This document shows, one piece after another, positions 11,780-21,849 of a stretch of DNA of 64,000 nucleotides. Every line of letters starts with the position of its first letter. Within the stretch, counting starts at the first letter, position 1. A program made the position numbers and the translations under genes. The DNA comes from Antilocapra americana. Its lineage: Eukaryota > Chordata > Mammalia > Artiodactyla > Antilocapridae. Location: NCBI GenBank assembly GCA_007570785.1, contig ML664173.1, forward strand, positions 14,851,933 to 14,915,932, given 5' to 3'. The notes beneath the pieces are model-generated. The model saw only the letters and a program-made list of their open reading frames with translations. It was not told the origin of the DNA and searched no databases.

Positions 11780-14700
11780 GTCAACACAGACGCGAGATAG
11801 CGGTAGCTTAACTTGGACCCACAATTTTGGAGAGTCCTTCTGAGCTTTGGTTTTTATAAAATGCCAATTTCCTTGTCATTTTGAGAAACTATCACTTCTC
11901 TTGATAGCTATTAAGACTCTTGCTGTGGCATAAAGTCAGCAAGTTATAATTAAAAAAATATATGCTCTTATTTCTTACTGTTACCTTAAATTGGCCCTGA
12001 CTTCACCAACTTTGGCTTTCTGTGTCCTATAAGTGTAGCAAGGGCTCCAGATTGTGTGAGCAAGGGTTTGGATCTGGCGAAAATAACCTGGGGAGCTTCC
12101 AAAGATCCTGAAAAATGTAAGAAAAAACCCCCACTTAACACTTTATTTAATCTTGGCTGAAAGGATAAGAGGTCAAATCCAAAACTAGGCTTTTAGGGGA
12201 CCCTTGTTCACCCTGATGCTGGCGCCCCATTTCCTGCCAAACATCGAATCTATCCTCTCTCTCTTGCTTTCTAACCATGTTAAGAGTGGGTCATAAACCC
12301 AAATTCTTGTCCCTCTGGCTCTGGGGAGAGAACATTTTGGGAGCAGTCAAGCATTATAAGACACTACGGCAAGAATTTCAAGGGTTTGTTTATTTTTATT
12401 AATTTATTATACTCCAAAGCCACCCCAGATCTCCAATAACTGTGCAATGTGTGCGAAAAGAACAAGGATCTGAGAGTGAAAAATAGGTCATCCTGCTGAG
12501 AGTGGCCAGGCAAGTAATTTCATTTGAAAGTCAAAGTGATTTCTAGATCCTTAGGGTCTGACCTCCACTGGCTTTACTTTATATTGAAATAAGTTCCTTT
12601 CTCTTGTTGTCTCAGAGACAACAAAGTAGGCAGGCAGAGGCACACGGAGGTGCTGCTGCCTTATCCCCATGCAAAAAGCATAAAGCAACACAGAATTTTA
12701 CCAGGGTCCCACATGACCAATGCTTAGCAGAGGACACTGCTTCTCACTACTTGTAAATGAAATCCAGCACTGGTGTTTGAAAGGCGAGGTAAGGTCCTTT
12801 TCTCCAACTAGAGAGCTACAAGAGCTTTAAAAAAATAAAAAATAAAAGCCTGGGGAGTGTATATGGAGGCTGAGCTTCAGGACAGGAAAAGCTTAGAAGG
12901 AAGCAAAGGGACATGGATGAGGGCAGCTGGTATGGCTTCAGGTCCTACAACAATGGTAGTTTACACCATCAAATCAGCATGAGAGAAATGCCAGTTATCT
13001 AATCTGTTGCGCTCTGCTATTTTCGTTCACCATCACCACCACTTCAGAACTCAAGAAGAACACCATGCTTATAAAGGAGGAGGGCTGGTGGCTTTGGCTT
13101 TAAGCCAAAGGCTCTCATTCCAGCTTCCTTCTCAAATTTCCAAATGTGCTGACTCTACACCTTCCCGTCTATAGCACACACAGAATACAGCTGGAGGTAG
13201 GGAAGTCAAGGAAAAGTAACATTCACGGAGAATTCCAGGCACTCTGCTAAGAGCTTTCACATTCACTACCTCATTTAACGTTCATACTGTCAGCGGGAAA
13301 GGACTTTTGAGTGGTTTTTCAACAGCACCCTGGGATGAACTGCTATCTTGTTCAGACGGCCTGAAGAACAGGGTCACATAGCTTAAAGGCCTGGTTGGCT
13401 AGACTTGGGGAAGGGGCAAGAGGTCAGGAAGCAGACTTTTGCTACATGCATGGACTCAATCACTGAGTTAACTGGACCAGACAGGAGCTAAAACACCGTT
13501 CACAGGCAGTTTAGAGAGCCCTGTCCAAGAAAACTTCCCAACCCTCGGAGAAACGTGCAGACCTTCTGACTTATCGTGGTGGTTGTTCTCTCTTCTTGTG
13601 GGTTTAAAGCAAAATGCTTTTAATAGCAGCCTAACCTCCTCCTTTTTATAGGACCCCAGAATAAGGCCTTTAAATCTACGTGTAACAGAGAAAAACAGAT
13701 AATTTGCGGGTGAAACACTGAAGTTCCAGGTAGTTATTTAGTCACTATTATACTAAGGTAAAACATTTATTTGGAAGTCTGGAAAATGCCTGAACCTTAA
13801 TCACCTCACGTTCATCAGCATTTCTCTAAGGATCAAGAACCCCAAGGAAGTCATGGAAGAGAAACAAATTCAAAGGACTTTAGAGGCCCAGAGTCATTTG
13901 GAGACAAAAGCAGTCAACAGAATGCTTTGTAAACAAGGGGAGAAGACAATGCAATTAAGTTAGAAGCATGGAGAAAAGTATTCACAGAGAATAGAAGCTT
14001 AGGAGAACCAGGAGTACAACTTCTCCTTGTTCTGTGGTTTTATATTGATAACAAATTCAGTACAACTGTTACAAAAACCTTCTAAGTACCTTCAACAGTC
14101 AGTCAACACTACTTCATGATCAAGATGCTGGAAGTGTGACCTGCCCGGTCGCTCAAATTTCCAATTTTCTCGGCCACAGTGCATGCAAAGAGTTCAATTT
14201 CATACTTAATGTATCAAATAGACACGCAAATGAAATAGGCAGGTTTCCTAGATCTCCTGAGCTTTGTAAACCTCCCTAGCCTCAGCAGATGTGGAGAGCT
14301 GCTGAGGGTCTATGAGCTCTAGCTCATGGAAGTCACTCCAGGTAGGTGGTGGTTCTCTTAACCTCCCACTTCTCAGGCCGTAAGAGTTCCAGGTGGAAAT
14401 TTAACTTCCTTAAAAATAACTACCATGTCCTAGTTCTTTTTAGGGGGAAAGGGGGGGGAGTTATATACCCATCAACTATTTCTTGAATTTAGGTTTGAAG
14501 AGTTTAAGTGGAAAACAAAATCTATACTCTTTTCAGATTATTAACTGACTTGGGTACAGTCATAGAGCCTTTCTCTATATACAGTAAGTCTACGAGGTAT
14601 ATGTATTAATAATTGTCCCCATGATAAAGGCAAACGAACCAGATTCCTTAACAATCTTGTCATCATTTTCAGGTGTATTATGTCACACACACCCCACCTT

Positions 14701-14950
14701 GCACCCTGCCCTTGAGCCCCCTGCTCAGAGACCCTAGTTCCCAGCCACACAGATAGAGGGGGGCTCCCAGCTCACAGCGCCATTTCACCACCAGCCCCCT
14801 TCCCTCGACTGGCCTTTGCCCACAAGGGTCTCTCTTCCTGGACCTCCTTCCATCCCAGGCCTCCCCTCTCCGGGCTGACCTGTCAGACTCAGACCCCAGT
14901 TGAGATGCGTCTTCCTCTAGGAAGCCCTCTTCTACCCCTAAAGAGCCTGG
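11780..14950. other. No gene seen; mostly single-copy-looking sequence with old relics
   Basis: No coding exon is supported. About 13235-13400 has the weak word order of a MIR relic. A G-rich run lies at 14442-14459. The rest shows no family I can name. Confidence 0.45.
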
Positions 14951-14954
14951 GCCA

Positions 14955-15125
14955 AGTTGCTTGGGTTCAAATACTGCTCCACCACTGACCAGCGGTGGGA
15001 ATTTGGATTATGGCTCATAATCCGTCTGTGCCTTTATTTCTTCAGCTGTAAAACAGGGAGGACGGCTCCCATACGGCACGTGTGCTTTGTCAACAGGTGA
15101 GCTGTGGCATGTGACGCATTCAGAA
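14955..15125 (+). repeat. MIR SINE relic
   Basis: The MIR core order is visible: TTGGGTTCAAATACTGCTCC, then the CTGTGCC...TTCTTCAGCTGTAAAACAGG block and a degraded end. Confidence 0.7.
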
Positions 15126-15214
15126 GTGTGCCTGACACACAGCAACGCCGCCTGCTACTCTTCTCTGTCCCCAGTGCCCAGCACTCCCTCCTGCATCCAC
15201 GTCCTGTCAACCTC

Positions 15215-15346
15215 TCTCTGGCTGAGCCGCTAAGTTTCTTGACAGCAGGGAAGGCCGAGTTCGCCCTTCATGTGTCTCAGCTGCCTAGCATGCTACTTTC
15301 TCCACAGGAGGTGTTCAAAAATAAATACTTGTTGAATCAAACAGTG
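15215..15346 (+). repeat. L2-type LINE 3' end relic
   Basis: It has the order TTGACAGCAGGG ... GTGTCTCAGCTGCCTAGCA ... AATAAATACTTGTTGAAT that is typical of L2 3' ends. Confidence 0.6.
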
Positions 15347-15597
15347 GATTTGCTTTCAATTTTCTGACTCCTTATGAGAGCATTTTTATGAACTGTTACT
15401 CACAGAAAACTATCCCTGGGCCAGTGCTGCCTTATACGCTGAGAGGCCTGAGGTCCTCAGCTGCTACCTGGCAACAGACCGTGATGCTAGCGTGCAGGAC
15501 CCAGACCAGACCGCAGCTCCCAGCTGCACCCACAGGTCACCGCCCACAGGTCTCTCCACGTGCCGAGTCTCTGTTTGCTCCCATGGAGGGGACAAGG

Positions 15598-15692
15598 GTA
15601 TACCTCACAGGGCTGTGGTGAGGATTCAACATAAGATGCTAATACTATGTGTGGAAATACCATATAAACAGTAAAACACTGGTCAAATACAG
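15598..15692 (+). repeat. MIR SINE 3' fragment
   Basis: It contains a typical MIR 3' block, TACCTCACAGGGCTGTGGTG, followed by GAGGATTCAACATAAGATGC. Confidence 0.6.
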
Positions 15693-15943
15693 GCAATTTT
15701 TACTAAATGCTGCAAATCTGATAATACTCTGCCCAGACTGGGAAATTCCTTCTACCCCAAAGTAAACTCAGAAAAACCATTTCATCCTAAAATGTATCAT
15801 CTGAAAGAAGAGCGCGACCACAGGCCCGTCTGCCAACGCTGCAGACCCCTGGGAGGCTTCGTTCTCTGAACTGGAGCTCTCCTCAGAGGCAGAGGAGAGA
15901 AGGGTGGGCCCGGCCCCTCCCCACCGCCCCGCCCGGGACTAAC

Positions 15944-16026
15944 CTGTGGAGCTGGTGATGGGCACAAAGGCTGCCGAGTTGAGGCTGCTCTGGAGTCCGT
16001 TCAGCGGTCCTTCTGCGGAGGCCCCT
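15944..16026 (-). CDS. Candidate internal coding exon of an unidentified gene (downstream exon)
   Basis: On the minus strand this 83-bp block is preceded by a good acceptor (CACTTGTGTTTCAG) and followed by a donor (GTTAGT). Read with its first base completing a codon, it is open for 27 full codons and encodes a Ser/Ala/Leu-rich peptide containing [18 protein letters not shown]; it ends with one base of a split codon. The incoming phase (two bases needed from upstream) matches exactly what the exon at 49921-50138 supplies, so both are inferred to be in one transcript, possibly with further exons between. A different frame of this block is also open, but its peptide is Arg-rich and less natural. 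I do not recognise the family; the composition suggests a disordered region of a regulatory protein. Exon status is an inference from splice sites and phase. Confidence 0.55.
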
Positions 16027-16224
16027 CTGAAACACAAGTGGCTTGGTTAGACCTGAAGACGGACAGGCGAGGTCAACTACAGCCCTTCGGTGGCGCTGCC
16101 TCTTGCTTCCGGCGTTGCCCTCCCCCACTTCTTTTAGACTTCTTTCAAGTTCAGATGTCATCTTATCATAAAGGACTTCTACTAGCAACCTATCCCCCTC
16201 TTCTAAAGTGTTACGCATTTTAAA

Positions 16225-16372
16225 ATTGATTGTCCATTTCTCCCCACTAGAACACAGCTTCAAGAAAACATAGGCTTGGATCATGACTGTGTCCCCCACT
16301 CCCCCACGACCTATCACAGTGCCTGCAGCTAATAAGCACTCAACAGATAACTTGTTTACTGAATGAGTAAAT
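16225..16372 (+). repeat. L2-type LINE 3' end relic
   Basis: It has the typical block GACTGTGTCCCCC ... CACAGTGCCTGCAGCTAATA ... CTCAACAGATAACTTGTTTA and an AATGAGTAAA end. Confidence 0.6.
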
Positions 16373-16442
16373 TAAATTCCTGGTATTGACTTAGATAAAT
16401 CACAAGTAAAGACATTAATAGAAAAAGTAGTTTTATGCAGAA

Positions 16443-16682
16443 CAGTAGTTCTCAACTGGGGGAGGAAGGAGGGGCAGATTTAGCCCTCTATCCCCACTCT
16501 CCCAGCAAGGGGCATTTGGTGATGCTGAGATATTTGTGGTTGTCACAACTGTGGGGCCTGCTGGCATCTAGTGGGTAGAGGCCAGGAATGGTGCTAAGCC
16601 TTTTCCACAGTGCCCCTGGAAAGTGCTCCCAAAGAATATTCTAGTCCAAGAAGTCAGCTGTGCCAAGGTTGAGAAACCACGT
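16443..16682 (+). mobile_element. Non-autonomous hAT-type DNA transposon relic (MER5-like)
   Basis: The ends CAGTAGTTCTCAAC (16443) and GTTGAGAAACCAC (about 16669-16681) form imperfect terminal inverted repeats. The inside has the order of the common MER5-type element: GGGGCATTTGGTGATG, GTTGTCACAACTG, GGCATCTAGTGGGTAGAGG. A second copy in opposite orientation lies at 38165-38392. Confidence 0.65.
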
Positions 16683-16867
16683 GTAGAGGCACCTCCCCTC
16701 ACACCAAATTTTGACAAGAGATAGGACAGAGTATTTTAGATTCTTCCAGCAGAGGTTCTCCAGCTGCGTGCCTTCGAAATTCTTTCACTGGTCTGATGCC
16801 CTACAGACTATGCCAGGTCTTCCTGCTACAGATTCTTACAGCTTTATCATTCTTTCATTGCATTTAT

Positions 16868-17007
16868 CAAAATTATATATATTTTTTCTTCTTAAAATTA
16901 TTTTCCTTGACTGCATGTCATGGCATGCAGAACTTCTGAGGGGTCAAACCTGCATCCCTTGCAGTGAAAGCATGAAGGCTTAACCAGTGAACCACCAGGA
17001 AAGCCCC
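16868..17007 (-). repeat. CHR-type SINE, truncated
   Basis: The end reads AACCACCAGGAAAGCCCC on plus and is preceded by the tRNA-like GGGTCAAACCTGCATCCCTT region. It is truncated on its right-hand side relative to the full copies. Confidence 0.75.
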
Positions 17008-17044
17008 TACCAAAACCATAGGACTATGGGGTAGCTGGGTGCTT

Positions 17045-17190
17045 AACATCTGTCATCCTTCTAGAATGTGAGCTCCATGAAGACAGAGACTGCTTCAGCC
17101 CTACTCACTGTTATATACTTAAAATTTCTAGAAGTAATCTGACTTATTGCCCATAAACACACTTATTTGTTGGGCCTGTCTACCTTGATT
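17045..17190 (+). repeat. L2-type relic
   Basis: It contains the L2-style block GAATGTGAGCTCCATGAAGA followed by CAGAGACTGC. It is degraded after about 17110. Confidence 0.45.
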
Positions 17191-17214
17191 TCAGTTGACA
17201 TGTAAAAATTTTAC

Positions 17215-19478
17215 CTGGAAGAGTCAGTAAACACCTTCCAACAACACAAGAGAAGACTCTGCACATGGACATCACCAAATGGTCAATACTGAAATCAGAT
17301 TGATTATATTCTTTGCAGCCGAAGATGGGGAACCTCCACACAGTCAGCAAAAACAACACCAGGAGCTGACTGCGGCTCAGATCATGAACTCCTTATTGCC
17401 AAATTCAGACTTAAATTGAAGAAAGTGGGAAAAACCACTAGACCATTCAGGTATGACCTAAATCAAATCCCTTATGATTATACAGTGGAAGTGAGAAATA
17501 GGTTCAAAGGATTAGATCTGATAGGGTGCCTGAAGAACTATGGATGGAGGTTTCTGACATTATACAGGAGGCAGGTATTAAGACCATCCCTCCAAGAAAA
17601 ATAAAGGCAAAATGGTTGTCTGAGGAGGCCTTACAAATAGTAGAGAAAAGAAGTGAAAGACAAAGAAGAAAAGGAAAGATACATCCATCTGAACGCAGAG
17701 TTCCAAAGAATAGCAAGGAGAGATAAGAAAGCCTTCCTAAGTGATCAATGCAAAGAAATAGAGGGTAACAATACAATGGGAAAGACTAGAGATCTCTTCA
17801 AGAAAATTAGAGATACCAACAGAACATTTCATGCAGAGATGGGCACAATAAAGGATAGAAATGGTATAGACCTAACAGAAACAGAAGATATTAAGAAGAG
17901 GTGGCAGGAATACACAGAAGAACTATGCAAAAAAGATCTTCATACCCAGATAATCATGATTGTGTGATCACTCACCTAGAGCCAGACATCCTTGAGTGCA
18001 AAGTCAAGTGGGTCTTAGGAAGCATCAAAGCTAGTGTAGGTGATGGAATTCCAGTTGAGCTATTTCAAATCCTAAAAGATGATGCTGTGAAAGTGCTGCA
18101 CTCAATATGCCAACAAATTTGAAAAACTCAGCAGTGGCCACAGGGCTGAAAAGGTCAGTTTTCATTCCAATCTCAAAGAAAGGCAATGCCAAGGAATGCT
18201 CAAACCAAGGCACAACTGCACTCATTTCACACGCTAGCAGACTAATGCTCAAAATTTTCCAAGCCAGGTTTCAAAAGCACATGAACCAAGAACTTCCAGA
18301 TGTACAAGCTGGGTTTAGAAAAAGCAGAGGAACTAGAGATCAAATTGCCAACATCCGTTGGATCATAGAGAATGCAAGAGAATTCGAGAAAAACATCTGC
18401 TTCATTGACTATGTTAATTAAAGCCTTGGACTGTATGGATCACAACAAGCTGTGGAAAATTCTTCAAGAGACGGGAATACCAGACCACTTTACCTGCCTC
18501 CTGAGAAATCTGTATACAGGTCAAGAAGCAACAGTTAGAAATGGACATGGAACAACAGACTGGTTCCAAATTGGGAAAGGAGTATGTCAAGGCTATATAT
18601 TGTCACTCTGCTTATTTAACTTATGTGCAAAGTACATCATGCAAAACGCTGGGCTGGATGAAGCACAAGCTGGAATCAAGATTGCTGGGAGAAATATCAA
18701 TACAGATATGCAGATGATACCACCCTTATGGCAGAAAGCAAAGATGAATTAAAGAGCCTCTTGATCAAAGTGCAAGAGGAAAGTGAAAATGCTGGCTTAA
18801 AACTCAACATTCAAAAAACGAAGATCATGCCATCCAGTTTCATCACTTCATGGCAAATATATGGGGAAACAGTGGAAACAGTGACAGACTTAATTTTGGG
18901 GGGCTCCAAAATCACTGCAGATGGTGACTGCAGCCATAAAATTAAAAGATGCTTGCTCTTGGAAGAAAAGTTATGACCAACCTAGACAGCATATTAAAAA
19001 GCAGAGATGTTCCTTTGCTGACAAAGGTTGGTCTAGTCAAAGCTATGATTTTTCCAGTAGTCATGTATGGATGTGAGAGTTGGACTATAAAGAAAGCTGA
19101 GTGCCAAAGAATTGATGCTTTTGAACTGTTGTGTTGGAGAAGACTCTTGAGAGTCCCTTGGACTGCAAGAAGATCAGACCAGTCAATCCTAAAGGAAATC
19201 AGTCCTGAATATTCAATGGAAGGATTGCTGCTGAAGCTGAAGCTCCAATACTTTGGCCACCTGATGTGAAGAACTGACTCACTGGAAAATACCTTGATGC
19301 TGGGAAAGACTGAAGGCAGGAGGAGAAGGGGACGACAGAGGATGAGATGGTTGGATGGATTCACTGACTCGATGGACATGAGTTTGAGCAAGCTCTGGGA
19401 GTTGGTGATGGACAGGGAAGCCTGGTGTGCTGCAGTCCATGGGGTTGCGGAGTTAGATATGGCTGAAGTGGGAGAGTC
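17215..19478 (+). repeat. BovB (RTE) LINE, about 2.3 kb, 5'-truncated
   Basis: It begins inside the BovB endonuclease region and runs through the reverse transcriptase to the 3' end near the typical GGTTGCGGAGTTAGA block. Open segments of 60-150 codons carry recognisable BovB RT pieces, such as the one at 18949-19269 with PVVMYGCESWTIKKAE. Frame shifts at several places make it inactive. It lies in the plus orientation, against the inferred host gene. Confidence 0.9.
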
Positions 19479-19499
19479 GAGTTCTCATATGACCGGTTT

Positions 19500-19900
19500 T
19501 TTATCTGTTGAGCAGCATACAACCCAAGCTTTAGCACCTTCACCCAACACTATTTTTCCACTTATTCACTCATGTAAAAATTACCTACTAAGCATTCTCT
19601 ATGCTCAGTGTCAGTGAGAAGGTAGACACTAGGCAAATACATAGGATACAAACTGTGATAAATGCTGAGAAGAAAAAGCACAAGATATTATGGGAGAATA
19701 CGATGGGGAACCTGATTGAGATGGTGAGGACAGTGGTCCAGGATGGCCTTTCTCAGGAATTATACTTCAACCAGATCATGAAGACAGGAGAAGCAGGCAT
19801 GAACCAAGAGGGAACGGGAACATTTTTCACAGAAAAGAAATGGCTATGTAAAGATTCTGAGGCAGAAAGGGGCTTCGAATATCCCAGGAGCCTTTAAAGA
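19500..19900 (+). repeat. Ancient mammalian repeat relic (low confidence)
   Basis: The segment has the word order of an old mammalian dispersed element (GTGATAAATGCTGAGAAG ... GATGGGGAACCTGATTGAG ... GGAACGGGAACATTTTTC). The family is not assigned. Confidence 0.35.
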
Positions 19901-20913
19901 CCAGCAGGGCTCACCAAACATCCTTGACAGGAATTACCTGTAGTCACTTGTTAACCACCCAGCTTTCCAGACTCTTCCCTTGGAGATCCTGATTCAGGGG
20001 TCTGGGACAGGCCTTGAGAACTTGGGTTTTTTACAGCCCCCAGGGGCCCAGGTGATTGGTACCACAAGAGAAGTCAGGGAAAAACTGACTGGTGGGTACA
20101 CAGCAAGGTGGTCTGAGGGGCTCTGGGAGCACCTGGTAGAGGCTTAGGTGCCAGGTGGTCCCCACACCCCCGATGGAGACAGGCCGCTTGAAATCACACT
20201 CCAGGAGTGATGCAAGGATCACGCTCTCTTACAGCCCTTCCCCTGTAGTGAGCTCCGACCTGGGCCCTGCCCACCCCTTTCCACTTCTGAGGACAGGGAA
20301 ACCACAGACGCAAGGAGAGGAAGGAGCAGAGGGCGTTCCCTTTTCCCAAGCCTGAGCCTTGGAGACCTACATCTGGAGTGCTGGTGCATTTTATTTAAGT
20401 CCCTCATGGACTCCCCAAAGCCATCCAAAGCACCTGTAGGGCTGATACTTGCTCTTCTAGGTCCAAGTGAGAAACAAAAAGGTTTGGAGGATCTGGGATG
20501 GGCTCTTTCCTTTAAAAATGTTAAAAATCTAAAGGCTCGTTTGCTTGCGTTAGGAACAGCTGAGTCAAGAAAAGTTAAGGGGCTGATCCCAGGGTCATGG
20601 AGGAAGCCCTGAGGGCAGCAATAGAAAGGCAAGTGGGCCGGCAAAAACATGGAGGCAGTAAAAGAAGCAAAGGAAGGGCCCAGAGGGCTACTCAGGAGGC
20701 GAGTCCCTGGGGGGTCAGAGCTAGTGAGTCCTCTTTCTCCTCTCCTCTCTGGAATTTCTATACTATCCTTCATCTTTATAGGCTGCCTCCTGGTCCTCAC
20801 CCAAGATCTCCTGCCCCTGTCCCCTTCGTACCGAGTTCCATCCACCCACCCATCCTCCTCCTTCAATCAGCCCCCACCACAGGCGGTGGGAGAACACCTC
20901 TAACAGCTCTGCT
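19901..20913. other. No gene seen; moderately GC-rich unique stretch
   Basis: A 215-codon minus frame (20219-20866) is open but its peptide is low-complexity and unlike a known domain. No paired splice sites give a convincing exon. Confidence 0.4.
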
Positions 20914-21098
20914 GGGCTTCCCAGGTGGCTCTGTGGCAAAGAACTGCCTGTCAGTATAGGAGACACAGGTTCGATCCCCAGGAGAAGAAAATGGCAACCC
21001 ACTCCAGTATTCTCGCCTGAGAAATGCCATGGACAGAGGAGCCTGGTGGGCTACAGTCCATAGGATCACAAAGAGTTTCAGACACAACTTAGCAACTG
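20914..21098 (+). repeat. Bov-tA SINE with imperfect TSD
   Basis: It has the head GGGCTTCCCAGGTGGCTCTG and the standard body. The flanks AACAGCTCTGCT (20902-20913) and AACAGCTACTGT (21099-21110) look like a decayed duplication. Confidence 0.85.
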
Positions 21099-21186
21099 AA
21101 CAGCTACTGTTTCTTGCATGAGGTCCCCTTCTCCCCAGTGGAGGAGAAATCTGTCCACAGACATGCAAGGGGAAGCATAGAGTAAG

Positions 21187-21296
21187 TTTTTCCATGGAAA
21201 CGCTGGTACACAAAATGGTTTGGGTTTATGTTATCACAACTTCAGGCACATCATGGATAAATGTGCTTGTTGTGATAACACTGCTTCCTTGGAAAA
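21187..21296. repeat. Inverted repeat (possible palindromic MITE)
   Basis: Inner arms TGTTATCACAAC (21229-21240) and GTTGTGATAACA (21269-21280) are perfect complements, and outer arms near TTTTCCATGGAA and TTCCTTGGAAAA pair with one mismatch. The centre also pairs in part (GGCACAT against ATGTGC). Confidence 0.5.
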
Positions 21297-21423
21297 TACA
21301 TTTCAACTTCTGGACAACCCACTCCTACCTAAAACACGGCTTGTCTAGAGCCTGCATGTTAACTTGCATTTGCTGATCTGTTTCTGCAATGATTCTCTGC
21401 TGTTTTCATAGGGAGCACTTGTA

Positions 21424-21622
21424 AGCTTCTCTTGTGGCTCAGACGGTAAAGAATCCGCCTGCAATCCAGGAGACCTGAGTTTGATCCCTGGGTTGGGAAG
21501 ATCCCCTGGAGAAGGAAATGGCAACCCACTCCAGTAATCTTGCCTGGAAAATCCCATGGACGGAGGAGCCCGGCAGGTACAGTTCATGGGGTCTCAAAGA
21601 GTCGGACACGACTGAGAAACTT
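21424..21622 (+). repeat. Bov-tA SINE with 8-bp TSD
   Basis: Full Bov-tA with AGCTTCTCTTGTGGCTCAGA at the start. CACTTGTA flanks it at 21416-21423 and 21623-21630. Confidence 0.9.
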
Positions 21623-21714
21623 CACTTGTATTTTAGGGAATATTTACATAGGAAGGTAGTATATGTTCCCTCGGTTCTTTCTAAGTTAATTACTAGGCTT
21701 TAACATTAAGATAA

Positions 21715-21830
21715 CAGGACCTACCTCATAACATTGTTAACAATTAAATAAGATGGTGGATGTAAAGTACATCTTGGTACAGCATCAGGCATTACACTGA
21801 TGGGTAAATAAACATTAATTATTAATATAG
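21715..21830 (+). repeat. MIR SINE fragment
   Basis: It has the MIR 3' block TACCTCATAACATTGTTAAC followed by GGATGTAAAGTACATCTTGG and CAGCATCAGGCATTACACTG. Confidence 0.6.
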
Positions 21831-21849
21831 TGTTATTATTTTTACTTAG

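Noticed and set aside
15883..16317. 144-codon minus frame overlapping the candidate exon
   Set aside because: It reads the exon in another frame and runs through both splice sites; the phase that fits the upstream exon gives a more natural peptide.
17215..19478. Row of plus frames resembling an RT gene cluster
   Set aside because: All are pieces of one BovB copy.
20219..20866. 215-codon minus frame
   Set aside because: The peptide is low in complexity, has no recognised domain and no conserved splice or start context.
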